Below are positions 38,792-47,807 of a DNA stretch of 64,000 nt, piece by piece; the first letter of the stretch is position 1, and each line of letters begins with the position of its first letter. A program made the position numbers and the translations under genes. The DNA is taken from NCBI GenBank assembly GCA_025353105.1, contig JANXRG010000006.1, forward strand, positions 1 through 64,000, read 5' to 3'. Under the pieces are notes generated by a model. It worked only from the letters and a program-made list of their open reading frames with translations. It was not told where the DNA came from and did not search any database. Source of the stretch: Verrucomicrobiota bacterium (GTDB lineage Bacteria > Verrucomicrobiota > Verrucomicrobiia > Chthoniobacterales > SZAS-18).

Positions 38792-39155
38792 GGGACACGA
38801 CCTCCGGGCGCGTTGGCAAAAAGGTAGGAATGACCGTCCCCGGTCGTCCCTAAGTTTTCGCCGAGATCTCGCCCGCACGCGCAGTTCCAGGCGCAGGGAA
38901 AACCGTGCGCGGCGCTCGTTGTAGCCGGCCTCGCTGAGGCCGGGGCGAATGGGACGTTGGGATCGGTCGCCGTATCCTGCGCGAGACTAACTCTTCATCA
39001 GACCCAGGGTCAGCGATCCCGGTTACAACGCCACCATCGGCCCGACGCGAATGGGGCTCGAGAGCCGCGCGATAGTCACTGCCGAAATGCTTGGGACGTT
39101 TCGGCGAAACGTCCCTACCATTTTCTCAACGCGCCCGGAGGTCGCGTTCCACCTA
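38792..39155. repeat. Dispersed repeat element with inverted ends and two inner hairpin modules
   Basis: The gene-free stretch of 368 bp after the MOSC gene. Its left end carries ACGACCTCCGGGCGCGTTGG (38796-38815) followed by a run of A and GGTAGG; its right end is the inverted match, including CAACGCGCCCGGAGGTCGCG and ending at the stop codon of the convergent gene. Inside lie GTAGCCGGCCTCGCTGAGGC (38921-38940), CAGGGTCAGCGATCCCGGTT (39005-39024), and an 11-bp stem of GGGACGTTTCG with CGAAACGTCCC (39093-39115). The modules recur at 41891-42066. Confidence 0.88.
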
Positions 39156-40961
39156 ATGCGTGACCTGCAGGCGCGCGAAACGCTGGCCTTGCGCCGGCGC
39201 GATCGTTTCCTGCGTGACGACCAGCTTGATCGGAAAATTGTTGGCCACGTCACTCTCCGAGGGAATACCGCTTCCGCTCGCCACGGCGCCCCCCACGCTC
39301 TGCGCAATCGTGGTCCACGTCACCAAATCGCTGCTCGTCTGCAAGGTGTACGTCAGATCTGTCGCACGCGGATCGCGGCGGAAGGAAATTGTCATCACGG
39401 TGTTCGGGCTGGAGGGCGCCGTCGTGATCTGGAAGCCCGCGCCCGGTGGATTCGCGACGAGCGGATTAAGGGCGAATGCGTACTCCAGCAGGTTGGAAAT
39501 GTTGTCGCCGTCGGGATCGGCGGCATCGGGCACGAACTGAAGAAACGGAAAATACTGGAGCAGCCATGACTCGCGCCAAGTCGGTACGTACGTGTCGGGA
39601 ACAATTTGATAGATGCCTCCCGTGGGCTGTCCCGTGGGAAAGTTATTTTGCGGTCCCTGGATGCCTTCGGTGGCAATGTAAAGCTCACCTGCATCGTCTC
39701 GGCCCAGCGCCAGCAAATGCGTGGCAAATGGATTGCCACCGACGATGTTCAAGGCCACGGGCACAGTCCAAGCCCCACCTGGCGTGAGCTCCTCGATTCC
39801 GATGAGCGAGCCAAGCGTCGTACCCGAGTTGATGGCGCCGGCGTTGTAATCGCCACAGATGTACTTGCCGACCAGCGCTGGAATTGCGCTGCCGCGATAG
39901 AGGTAGCCGCCGATGATCGAGCGTCCGAGTTGCGGGGGCCCGGTCAAAATGCCGGGATGCGCATATTGCGCGATCGGAGGGATAAGCGCTCCGCCGCCGT
40001 AGGGAGTGCTGGCGTCGAAGAAGAACGTGCCTTCCATCACTCGCCACCCATAGTTGCCGCCCAAAGAGATGATATTGATTTCCTCGTAATTGTCCTGGCC
40101 GACATCGGCCAGGAAAAGTCGGTTGGTGCCACTGGGGCCGTCGTCGAACGACGCGCGCCACGGGTTACGCAGGCCATAGGCAAAAATCTCCTCCCGCTCG
40201 CCGCTTTGAAAGTTGAAAAAAGGATTGTCGGCGGGAATGCCGTACTGCAGGCCGGGACGGTTGGTCCCCAGCGGATCAATTCGCAAGAGTTTACCAAGCA
40301 GTTTAGTCTTATCCTGCGCATTGCCCAGCACGCCGCTTGGGCTCCCCGATCCACCTCCCGTGTGTCCGAAATTATTGTCGTTCGCTCCACCTCCATCGCC
40401 CACGCTGATGTAGAGAAATCCATCCGGACCGAACACGAGCTCGCCGCCGTTGTGATTGCCCTGCGGCTTGTCGTACGCCAGCACGACCCGCTCCGACAAA
40501 GGGTCCGCGACGTTCGGATTTGCCGAAACGCGGTACTCGGAAATGGTCGACCGGCAGTTCACCGGAGCGGGGTTACCCTGCACATTCGGCGACGGCGCAC
40601 TGTAGAAAACGTAAAACAATCCAAAGCCCGGACGCGCTGAGTTGCTGTAGTCCGGATGGAAGGCAAGACCCAGCAAGCCGCGCTCGTCGTAATTGGAGTT
40701 CAACGCGATCACCTTCGCCGTGATATCCAGAAACGGCAGCGGCAGCAGCATGCCGTTCTGAATGATCCGAATGGTTCCCCTTTGGTCGCAAATGAAGAGC
40801 CGGCCGGAGCCGTCACCTGCATTGCTGATGTTCACGGGAGCCTGAAGTTCGCCCACGGAGATCGCTTTGAGGGCCACGGTCGGGAAAGCGGCGTGCATGG
40901 TCGATGCGCCGAAAGTCCCGAACGCCAGGGTGACGAGGATGCGAAAAAGGGATTTGGACAT
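39153..40961 (-). CDS. PQQ-type soluble sugar/sorbosone dehydrogenase-like protein
   Basis: A 602-residue secreted protein. A signal peptide (LVTLAFGTFGASTMHAA) is followed by a six-bladed propeller of the PQQ glucose/sorbosone dehydrogenase family: GLLGLAFHPDY, GPDGFLYISVGDGGG, GLRNPWRASFD, DVGQDNYEEIN, GGNYGWRVMEG. Near residue 495 a DAADPDGDNISNLLEYAFAL segment resembles a calcium-binding thrombospondin-type linker, then a C-terminal beta domain. Substrate unknown. Its TAG stop coincides with the edge of a dispersed repeat. Confidence 0.85.
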   Translation of the reverse strand: MSKSLFRILVTLAFGTFGASTMHAAFPTVALKAISVGELQAPVNISNAGDGSGRLFICDQRGTIRIIQNGMLLPLPFLDITAKVIALNSNYDERGLLGLAFHPDYSNSARPGFGLFYVFYSAPSPNVQGNPAPVNCRSTISEYRVSANPNVADPLSERVVLAYDKPQGNHNGGELVFGPDGFLYISVGDGGGANDNNFGHTGGGSGSPSGVLGNAQDKTKLLGKLLRIDPLGTNRPGLQYGIPADNPFFNFQSGEREEIFAYGLRNPWRASFDDGPSGTNRLFLADVGQDNYEEINIISLGGNYGWRVMEGTFFFDASTPYGGGALIPPIAQYAHPGILTGPPQLGRSIIGGYLYRGSAIPALVGKYICGDYNAGAINSGTTLGSLIGIEELTPGGAWTVPVALNIVGGNPFATHLLALGRDDAGELYIATEGIQGPQNNFPTGQPTGGIYQIVPDTYVPTWRESWLLQYFPFLQFVPDAADPDGDNISNLLEYAFALNPLVANPPGAGFQITTAPSSPNTVMTISFRRDPRATDLTYTLQTSSDLVTWTTIAQSVGGAVASGSGIPSESDVANNFPIKLVVTQETIAPAQGQRFARLQVTH

Positions 40962-41209
40962 GTGACTAGGAAGGGCCGGCGCGCCGGTCTGCCAATAGGG
41001 AGAAGGTGTCGGAAATAGCAGCACGAATCATTCTCGCCGGCGGGGACCGGAGCGAAAAACGCGCGGGCACGGGGTGAGCATTGAAACCCGCGTTCGGGCG
41101 GGAAGTTGTTGGATCCTGGGAAGGTTTTACGTCGGGCCGACGACAAGGCTGGAAAATGCCGCGAAATCAGGGAATGAAGCAGGTTCCCCACACTCCCACC
41201 CGCCTCCCC

Positions 41210-41890
41210 ATGCTTCCGGAAAATCTCTCCATCTGCGTCTTCGACGCCTACGGCACGCTCTTCGATGTCCACTCCGCCGTCGCGGCGCATCGCGCGGCGG
41301 TCGGACCCAAGGCGGATGCCATCTCCGCGCTCTGGCGGCAGAAACAAATCGAGTACAGCTGGCTGCGTTCGCTCATGGGCGACTACGCGGACTTCTGGCA
41401 GCTCACGCAGGATGCGCTCGATTACGCGATGCAGACACATGGACTCGGCGATGTCGGATTGCGCGAAGAATTGCTGCGCTCCTATGAAATGCTGAAAGCG
41501 TACCCCGATGCAGCGGCCTGCCTCGACGCCTTGCGCGGGCTCGGCTTCAAACTGGGGATTTTGTCGAACGGCTCGCCCAAGATGCTGGCCCGCGCGGTAA
41601 CCTCGGCCGGGTTCCACGGCGTTTTCGACGCGGTGTTGAGCGTCGAGTCCGTGCGCATCTTCAAGCCTGATCCGCGCGTGTATGCGCTCGTGACCGCACA
41701 ATTTGGGGTTACGCCGGATCGCATCTGCTTTGTCTCGTCGAACGCGTGGGATGTCGCGGGTGCGGCACATTTCGGATTTCACGCCGTGTGGATCAATCGC
41801 TTGTCCCAGCCGCCGGAAAATCTCCCGGGCCGGGCCAAGTCGGTCATCTCGTCGCTCAGCGAATTGCCATCACTACTGCGCGCATCCTGA
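41210..41890 (+). CDS. Haloacid dehalogenase, type II
   Basis: A 226-residue HAD enzyme with nucleophile Asp in VFDAYGTLFDV, LSNGSPKML with the motif II Ser, Lys in RIFKPDPRVY and the acidic motif in VSSNAWDVAGA. The plan is that of (S)-2-haloacid dehalogenases, which hydrolyse 2-haloalkanoates; physiological substrate unknown. ATG 41210 (MLPENLS) was chosen over frames open to 41081. A decayed paralogue lies at 61986. The stop abuts a dispersed repeat. Confidence 0.9.
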   Translation: MLPENLSICVFDAYGTLFDVHSAVAAHRAAVGPKADAISALWRQKQIEYSWLRSLMGDYADFWQLTQDALDYAMQTHGLGDVGLREELLRSYEMLKAYPDAAACLDALRGLGFKLGILSNGSPKMLARAVTSAGFHGVFDAVLSVESVRIFKPDPRVYALVTAQFGVTPDRICFVSSNAWDVAGAAHFGFHAVWINRLSQPPENLPGRAKSVISSLSELPSLLRAS

Positions 41891-42066
41891 GGTGGAACGC
41901 GACCTCCGGGCGCGTTGACAAAAATCAATCCGCGCAGCGGGTCACATTTGGTAGGACGATCACGCGGCCCGGGGTCAGCGACCCCGGCTACAACCATGCG
42001 ATCGTCCGCGCGACTGCCAGCCGAATTCGCGAGCGGGATTATTGTAGCCGGCCTCGCTGAGGCCGG
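41891..42066. repeat. Second copy of the dispersed repeat element
   Basis: Starts directly after the haloacid dehalogenase TGA with GGTGGAACGCGACCTCCGGG (41891-41910) and the CGCGTTG tail, then GGTAGGAC at about 41951, GGGGTCAGCGACCCCGGCTA (41971-41990) and GTAGCCGGCCTCGCTGAGGC (42044-42063). The order of the inner modules is swapped relative to the copy at 38792. It fills the gap to the convergent ABC exporter gene. Confidence 0.88.
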
Positions 42067-42109
42067 GCGGCTTCCCTGGAAAATCCGAACCACGTTCCTG
42101 CCAAGCCGC

Positions 42110-44056
42110 CTATGACTTGGTCACGACCGGATCCACCCCCGCCTCCGCGCCAAACTGCAGATCGTACAACCGCCGGTAATACCCGTCCTTCGCGAAGAGC
42201 ACCGCGTGATTGCCCTCCTCCATGATGCGGCCCTGCTCCAACACGATGATGTGATCCGCGTTTACGATCGTCGAAAGCCGATGGGCGATCGCAATCACGG
42301 TCCTGCCCTCCGCCAGCCGCTCCAGCGCCTGCTGCACCATGCGCTCAGATTCCGTGTCGAGCGCCGAGGTGGCCTCATCGAGCAGGAGAATCGGCGCGTT
42401 CTTCAACAGGGCGCGCGCGATGGCGAGTCGTTGCTGCTGGCCGCCGGAAAGCCGGCTGCCTTTGTCGCCGACAATCGTCTCGTAACCATCCTGCAACGCC
42501 TCGATGAAGTCATGCGCGTAAGCCTTGCGCGCGGCTTCAATGACCTCCTCCCGCGTCGCGTCCAGCCGGCCAAAACGGATGTTGTTGAAGACGGTGTCGT
42601 GAAAAAGAAATCCCTCCTGGGTCACGACCCCAATCTGCGCGCGCAGTGATTTCTGCGTGAACTCGCGGAGGTCCCGGCCGCCGATCGTCACGCGGCCCGC
42701 GATGGGATCATAGAAGCGCTGCAGCAGCGCGAAGATCGTGGATTTGCCGGCGCCGCTCTGGCCCACCAGCGCGTAGCTGCGGCCCGCCTCGATCTGAAGA
42801 TTCAATCCGCGGACGACCACTGGCCCCTCGTCATGGTAGCGGAAGTCCACGCCTTCGAAGGCGATGGGCACGCGACCGTCGTTCAGCTCAACGGCGCCGG
42901 CTCGATCCTGCACGGTCGCCTGCTGCGCCATCAGGGAGAAAATGTTCTCCGTCGCGCCGCGCGCCTGCTGCAGGATGAGATGCATCTTGCTCAACGTCTT
43001 CACCGGTTCGTAGAGCAGAAACGTGCCGCCGAGCAACGCGAAGAAGGCATCGGAGGTCATGCCAATCGTGAACGCGTAAAGCAGCGCGAGCCCGGCGCCA
43101 AGCGCGCCGACCGCCTCGACCATCGGACCGACGATTTCGGACGACACCCGTGCGCGCAGGCTGCTGCGTAATTGCTCGTTCGCCGACTGCACGAATTGAT
43201 CCGACTGATGATCTTCGCGCGCGAACGATTTCACCACGCGGATGCCCGCGAACGTCTCCTGCAGCAGGATCGTCATGGTGCTGTTTTCCTCCTCCTCGCG
43301 CTGGCCCGAGCGCCGCACGCGCTTGCCAAAATAGCGTACGGGCAAAATGCAGATTGGGAAAAGCACGAGGCAAACGAGCGTGAAGCGCCAGTCGAGATAG
43401 AGCAGCGTGGCGATGCCGATCACGACCGAGAACGGTTGCTTCACGAGATCCGCGCTGACCGAAGCGAGGGCAAACTGAGCGACGCTGGCGTCGTTCGTCA
43501 CGCGCGAGATGAGCTGCCCGGCGCGGCTCTGGCTGTAGAAATCCATCGATTGCCCGACGAGGTGCGCGAACAATTTTTGCCGGATGTCGCGCAGCACGCG
43601 TAGGCTCACCCAGTGCATGCAGTAGGCGTTGAGGTATGCAAAGAAGCTGCGCACCAACATGACCGCGGGAATCGCGAGGCAGGCGGCCCACACGGCCGGA
43701 GTCGGCGTGCGGCGCACCCGCTCGACTTTGGGGACTCCATCTGCGTCCGTCTTTTTCGTCGAGAAGACCGAGAGTAAGCCCGTGCGGAACGTCCCGGTGA
43801 TGCCGGCGGAATTTTGCGACGAGGGCAGCGTTGATGACGTGACGTTCTTCACAACCAGCGGAAGCAGGCCGTTGTTGCAGATCGCGAACGCGAGACCCGC
43901 AAGCAGCCCAAGAAAGAAGCGCGCGCGATACGGCCGCATATAGCCGATGAGCTGCCGGTAAAGCGGCCAACCGCCGCGCAACGCTTCCAGGGTCCGTCCC
44001 AGCTTCCCGGACGGGGGGGGCGGCGGGACCACGGGGTCTGGCGCGGCTTCAGGCAT
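42110..44056 (-). CDS. MsbA-like ABC exporter (fused membrane and ATPase domains)
   Basis: A 648-residue half-transporter. The N-terminal membrane domain has about six helices (FFLGLLAGLAFAI, WAACLAIPAVMLVRSFF and others); the ATPase has Walker A GQSGAGKST, Q-loop GVVTQEGFLF, signature LSGGQQQR, Walker B ILLLDEATSALD and the H-loop IAHRLS. It is expected to form a homodimeric flippase for lipid A-like lipids or drugs. A divergent glycosyltransferase gene supports a surface glycan or lipid role. Confidence 0.92.
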   Translation of the reverse strand: MPEAAPDPVVPPPPPSGKLGRTLEALRGGWPLYRQLIGYMRPYRARFFLGLLAGLAFAICNNGLLPLVVKNVTSSTLPSSQNSAGITGTFRTGLLSVFSTKKTDADGVPKVERVRRTPTPAVWAACLAIPAVMLVRSFFAYLNAYCMHWVSLRVLRDIRQKLFAHLVGQSMDFYSQSRAGQLISRVTNDASVAQFALASVSADLVKQPFSVVIGIATLLYLDWRFTLVCLVLFPICILPVRYFGKRVRRSGQREEEENSTMTILLQETFAGIRVVKSFAREDHQSDQFVQSANEQLRSSLRARVSSEIVGPMVEAVGALGAGLALLYAFTIGMTSDAFFALLGGTFLLYEPVKTLSKMHLILQQARGATENIFSLMAQQATVQDRAGAVELNDGRVPIAFEGVDFRYHDEGPVVVRGLNLQIEAGRSYALVGQSGAGKSTIFALLQRFYDPIAGRVTIGGRDLREFTQKSLRAQIGVVTQEGFLFHDTVFNNIRFGRLDATREEVIEAARKAYAHDFIEALQDGYETIVGDKGSRLSGGQQQRLAIARALLKNAPILLLDEATSALDTESERMVQQALERLAEGRTVIAIAHRLSTIVNADHIIVLEQGRIMEEGNHAVLFAKDGYYRRLYDLQFGAEAGVDPVVTKS

Positions 44057-44139
44057 CCGGGCCTTGATACCCGCGAAGCGTGAGAATGTCGAATCGCCGC
44101 ACTTGCCCAGACGCGCGCGGCATCCGACCATCGGAGCGC

Positions 44140-45219
44140 ATGATGATTGGTCTGGCCAGGCGCGGATATTCCGACACGGGGGGCGCCGAGGCGTTCCTGG
44201 GGCGTTTTGCCGGCGCGCTGACTGCCGCGGGCCACGCGTCGCGTCTGTATACGACGTCCGACTGGCCCCGCGAATCGTGGTTGGCCGGCGAAGTCATTCC
44301 GCTCTCGGGTCGGACACCGCGTGAATTCGCGGACGCGCTGACGACCCGCAATCCGCGCGGCGAATGCGATTTACTGTTCAGCCTCGAGCGGGTTTGGACG
44401 TGCGACGGCTACCGCGCCGGCGACGGCGTCCACGTCGCGTGGCTTCAGCGACGGGCGGCGATCGAGCCGCCGTGGCGCTCGAAGCTGCACCGCTTCAATC
44501 CGAAGCACCGCCAGCTCCTCGCGCTGGAGTTCGCGCTCTTCGCCGGCGGCGGCGCGAAGAAGATCATCGTGAACTCGCAGATGATTGCGTTCGAGATTCG
44601 CGAACATTACGGGGTGGCGCCGGATCGCATTCGGCTGGTCTACAACGGACTTCCCGCCGTCTCGTTCGAGCGGCCACCGCGAGCCGAGCGCGCGGGCCGC
44701 AACGACTTGCGCGTGCTTTTCGCCGGCTCCGGTTGGATGCGCAAAGGTCTCGCCCAGGCGATTTCCGCCGTCGATCTGTTGCCGGCCTCCCTCAATCCCG
44801 TACTGCTCGTCGCCGGCCGGGGCAACCCGGAAAAATTCCACGCGAGCAACCGCGTACGCTATCTCGGTCCCGTGGCGGACATGGCGGCCCAGTACGACGC
44901 GGCGGATCTGTTTCTCCTGCCAACCGTCTATGATCCATTTTCCAACGCCTGTCTCGAAGCCCTAGCGGCGGGGCTGCCGGTCATCACGACGCGTGCCAAT
45001 GGATTCGCCGAGATTCTACCCACCGACGCCGCGGGCGCGGCCGTGAATAATCCGTCGGACGTGGCGGCCCTCGCCGCGGCGCTGGAACATTGGGCCGATC
45101 CCGCGCGCTTGCGCTCAGCCCGCCACGCTGCGCGCGAAATTGCGTCCACCTTCACGATCGAGAAAACCGTCGCCCAGACGCTCGAAGCGCTCGCGGGACC
45201 CGCCCCTGCGCCCCGCTGA
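44140..45219 (+). CDS. GT4-family glycosyltransferase
   Basis: A 359-residue GT-B enzyme: N-terminal TGGAEAFLGRFAGAL acceptor-site loop, VNSQMIAFEIREHYG, NDLRVLFAGSGWMRKG, and the nucleotide-sugar motif YDPFSNACLEALAAGLPVI. It resembles lipopolysaccharide core glycosyltransferases such as WaaG. Start ATG 44140 (MMIGLARRGYS) precedes the Rossmann fold; the frame is open earlier. Divergent from the MsbA-like gene across 83 bp. Confidence 0.88.
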   Translation: MMIGLARRGYSDTGGAEAFLGRFAGALTAAGHASRLYTTSDWPRESWLAGEVIPLSGRTPREFADALTTRNPRGECDLLFSLERVWTCDGYRAGDGVHVAWLQRRAAIEPPWRSKLHRFNPKHRQLLALEFALFAGGGAKKIIVNSQMIAFEIREHYGVAPDRIRLVYNGLPAVSFERPPRAERAGRNDLRVLFAGSGWMRKGLAQAISAVDLLPASLNPVLLVAGRGNPEKFHASNRVRYLGPVADMAAQYDAADLFLLPTVYDPFSNACLEALAAGLPVITTRANGFAEILPTDAAGAAVNNPSDVAALAAALEHWADPARLRSARHAAREIASTFTIEKTVAQTLEALAGPAPAPR

Positions 45220-45224
45220 TCCCT

Positions 45225-45512
45225 TCACGGCACGATGCGGAACACCTGATCCAGGCGCGCGATCTGAAAGACCTTCATCACGTTTGGCCGGATACCCGCG
45301 AGCGCGAACTCGCCACCGTAGGATTGCGTGCGCTGCATTGCGTCAATCATCGTCGCGAGGCCGGAGCTGTCCATGTACGTCACCCCGCTCAAGTCGACGC
45401 GAATGCTCGCGGTGCGCGAGGCAATGAGCGGATCGAGTCGGGCGAGCACCTGCGCCGACTGGTGCAAATCAATTTCGCCATCGAGGGCGACCACTGCGGG
45501 TTCAGCAGACAT
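45225..45512 (-). CDS. STAS-domain anti-sigma factor antagonist
   Basis: A 95-residue single STAS domain: VVALDGEIDLHQSAQVLARL, LSGVTYMDSSGLATMIDAM, with the phosphorylatable Ser in DSSGLA, and LAGIRPNVMKVFQIARLDQVF. It should bind an anti-sigma kinase or another partner in a partner-switching cascade; none is in the window. Convergent with the glycosyltransferase gene (5 bases apart). Start at MSAEPAVVAL. Confidence 0.92.
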   Translation of the reverse strand: MSAEPAVVALDGEIDLHQSAQVLARLDPLIASRTASIRVDLSGVTYMDSSGLATMIDAMQRTQSYGGEFALAGIRPNVMKVFQIARLDQVFRIVP

Positions 45513-45625
45513 GGCAGACAGGATTCCTTGGCCGCCGATTTTCTGCAATCGACCGCGCGCGGCGAGGAAAATCGTGTGGCCATCCCGCTTGCCGCCTCCT
45601 CCCTTCGCGTCTCCCTTTGTTCGAC

Positions 45626-46237
45626 ATGCCTGCGCCTCTCAACCTCGCCATCGAGACTTCCGGCCCATGCGGCGGGATCGCGCTCGGTCGCGGCGACGGG
45701 GAAATCCTGTGGCACCAGGAATTTCCGACGGGGCGGGCCGCCGGTGGGCAGCTCTTTGTCGCGCTGGAGGAATGCATCCGGGCAGAGCCGCCGCCCGCGC
45801 GCATCCTCGTGGGCGTGGGCCCCGGCTCCTATGCGGGCGTGCGCATGGCCATCGCCGCAGCCACCGGCGTTGGATTGGCCCTCGGCCTAGAACCAATCGC
45901 GGTGCCCTCCGTCTGTGGCTACGATGTTTCAGCGCCGGCCTTTCACGCCATCGGTGACGCGCGACGCGGCGCTTTCTACTACACCGCTGTGGTGGGGGGG
46001 CGGTGCCAGCGCGGTCCGAAAATTCACACCGAGGAAGAACTGCACGCCCTGCTTCGAAACGAGCCGCAGTGGCCTGTTTTCTCCGTTGAGCCGCTCGCGA
46101 ATTTTCCCCTCGCGCAGCGGGCCGTCGCCACGGCGTCACGGCTGCTCAGGGCGGCCGCCGAGAATTTCGCACGGCTCCTTGAACCAATCTATCTGCGCGA
46201 GCCGCACATCACCCAGCCGCGGACCCGGGTGCCTTGA
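45626..46237 (+). CDS. tsaB: tRNA threonylcarbamoyladenosine biosynthesis protein TsaB
   Basis: A 203-residue protein matching TsaB, the non-catalytic partner of TsaD in making t6A at position 37 of ANN-decoding tRNAs. Visible are NLAIETSGPCGGIALG, VGVGPGSYAGVRMAIAAATGVGL and DARRGAFYYTAV. It lacks the metal-binding His pair of TsaD, as expected. It is followed by alr after 51 bases. Confidence 0.9.
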   Translation: MPAPLNLAIETSGPCGGIALGRGDGEILWHQEFPTGRAAGGQLFVALEECIRAEPPPARILVGVGPGSYAGVRMAIAAATGVGLALGLEPIAVPSVCGYDVSAPAFHAIGDARRGAFYYTAVVGGRCQRGPKIHTEEELHALLRNEPQWPVFSVEPLANFPLAQRAVATASRLLRAAAENFARLLEPIYLREPHITQPRTRVP

Positions 46238-46288
46238 ACGTGGCGACCGCTTGCCGTCGCACCCCATTTGTGGCGACAATGCACCCTC

Positions 46289-47413
46289 ATGATCGCTGCT
46301 GACGCCCGATGCTGGGCGGAAATCCATCTCGACGCCTTAAGCCACAATGCGGGAGTCGCCCGCGACCTCGCCGGACGCGACTCGCGCGTGCTGGCGGTGG
46401 TGAAGGCCGACGCATACGGGCACGGGGCGGTGGCCGTATCGCGGCATCTCGCGACGAAGTGCGACGTCCGCGATTTTGGGGTCGCCAACGTCGCCGAGGC
46501 CGAACCGCTGCGCGCGGCGCTCGGCTCCGACGTCTCGATCGAGTTGCTTTCCCCCGCCCTACCTGGCGAATGGCCGGCGGTGGCGCGGCTTGGCCTGACG
46601 CCGTGGATTTCGAATGCGGACGAAGCCCGCGGCTATGCCCGCACTGCGGCGGAGGCGGGACGCACGCAGCCCTTGCCCATCGTCGTCGAGACCGATACGG
46701 GCATGGGCCGCACGGGCGTCCTGCCCGACGGCCTGTTCGAATTGCTCGAAGTGATCGGGAGCCTGCCCGCATTGCGCGTCGCGGGACTGGCCACGCACCT
46801 GCCGGTTTCGGACGAGGACGCGGAATTCACGCGCCGGCAACTCGCGCGCTTCGAAGAGATCAGAGGTACCCTTCCCGCCCAGGCTCCGGACTTTCGCGTG
46901 CAATCGCGCAACAGCGGCGGGGTGCTGGCGTATCCGGCGGGAGACGGTGAAATCGTGCGCGTGGGCTTGATGCTCTACGGCGCCTCACCGCTGCCCGATT
47001 CCGCGATTCGCCTGCGTCCAGTCCTGACGTGGAAGACGCGCGTCACGCTCGTGCGCGACCTGCCGGCTGGCCACGGTGTCAGCTACGGCCGCACCTTCCT
47101 CACGCCCGCGCCGATGCGCGTGGCGACCCTCGCCGCCGGCTACGCGGATGGTTATCCGCGCCGCCTGGCGCACAAAGGCACGGACGTGCTCGTCCGAGGA
47201 AAACGTCATGCTCTGCTCGGCCGGGTGACGATGGACCAGATGATGATCGACGTGAGCGACGCGCCGGACATCGCGCCGGGCGAGGAGGTCGTGCTGCTTG
47301 GCCCGCAGGGCGATGAGGAAATCACCGCGACGGAAGTTGCCACGCGCGCCGGGACCATCGCCTGGGAAATCTTCACGGGGCTTTCCCACCGGGTCGCGCG
47401 CGTCTATTTGTGA
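46289..47413 (+). CDS. alr: Alanine racemase
   Basis: A 374-residue PLP enzyme making D-alanine for peptidoglycan. The PLP Lys lies in VLAVVKADAYGHG; the catalytic Tyr in GVSYGRTF; LMLYGASP, AAGYADGYPR and GRVTMDQMMIDV are conserved. Length is standard. The start is ATG 46289 (MIAADARC). The stop overlaps a possible GTG start of the next gene. Confidence 0.95.
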   Translation: MIAADARCWAEIHLDALSHNAGVARDLAGRDSRVLAVVKADAYGHGAVAVSRHLATKCDVRDFGVANVAEAEPLRAALGSDVSIELLSPALPGEWPAVARLGLTPWISNADEARGYARTAAEAGRTQPLPIVVETDTGMGRTGVLPDGLFELLEVIGSLPALRVAGLATHLPVSDEDAEFTRRQLARFEEIRGTLPAQAPDFRVQSRNSGGVLAYPAGDGEIVRVGLMLYGASPLPDSAIRLRPVLTWKTRVTLVRDLPAGHGVSYGRTFLTPAPMRVATLAAGYADGYPRRLAHKGTDVLVRGKRHALLGRVTMDQMMIDVSDAPDIAPGEEVVLLGPQGDEEITATEVATRAGTIAWEIFTGLSHRVARVYL

Positions 47414-47421
47414 GGTCTGTC

Positions 47422-47805
47422 ATGTCCGCCGATTCCTCGTCCGCCCAGATCATCTTCAACACGATCAGCGCGAGCGAGATCGCGCAGCTCCCGAAGTTGA
47501 CGCAGCTGGAGCTGCTCACGGGCTTCAAGTCTGACCTCTCGAATTTCGACCAGCTTGACCCCGAGAAATTCGGCATCATCCGGCGCGAGGGGAAGAAACT
47601 GCGGCGCTACCGCATGAAGGATTACCGCGTGTATTTCGAGCGCGTGCCGGAAGGCCTGGCGATTCACCGGATTTTGCACCGGAACACGCTCGCGGATTTT
47701 CTCTTTCGCTCGAACCTGCCATTCGCGGAGGACGAGCAACTCGGGGAGGCCAAATCTTTTTGGAAATTGATCGAGGAGGGCGAGAAGGCCCAGCGCAAGC
47801 CGTGA
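47422..47805 (+). CDS. RelE/ParE-fold protein without an evident antitoxin
   Basis: A 127-residue protein. The middle (residues 58-92) has the RelE-superfamily pattern GKKLRRYRMKDYRVYFERVP and IHRILHRNTLADF. Flanking N-terminal (about 50 residues) and C-terminal extensions are unusual for a toxin. A GAGG six bases before ATG 47422 supports this start. No small antitoxin gene precedes or follows; it sits in a tight alr-HAD run, so a housekeeping RNA or ribosome-binding role is as likely as toxicity. Confidence 0.7.
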   Translation: MSADSSSAQIIFNTISASEIAQLPKLTQLELLTGFKSDLSNFDQLDPEKFGIIRREGKKLRRYRMKDYRVYFERVPEGLAIHRILHRNTLADFLFRSNLPFAEDEQLGEAKSFWKLIEEGEKAQRKP

Positions 47806-47807
47806 AG

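Noticed and set aside
40962-41209. Gene in the 248-bp gap between the sugar dehydrogenase and haloacid dehalogenase genes
   Set aside because: Frames here are open by chance; the gap lies between divergent starts and probably holds promoters only.
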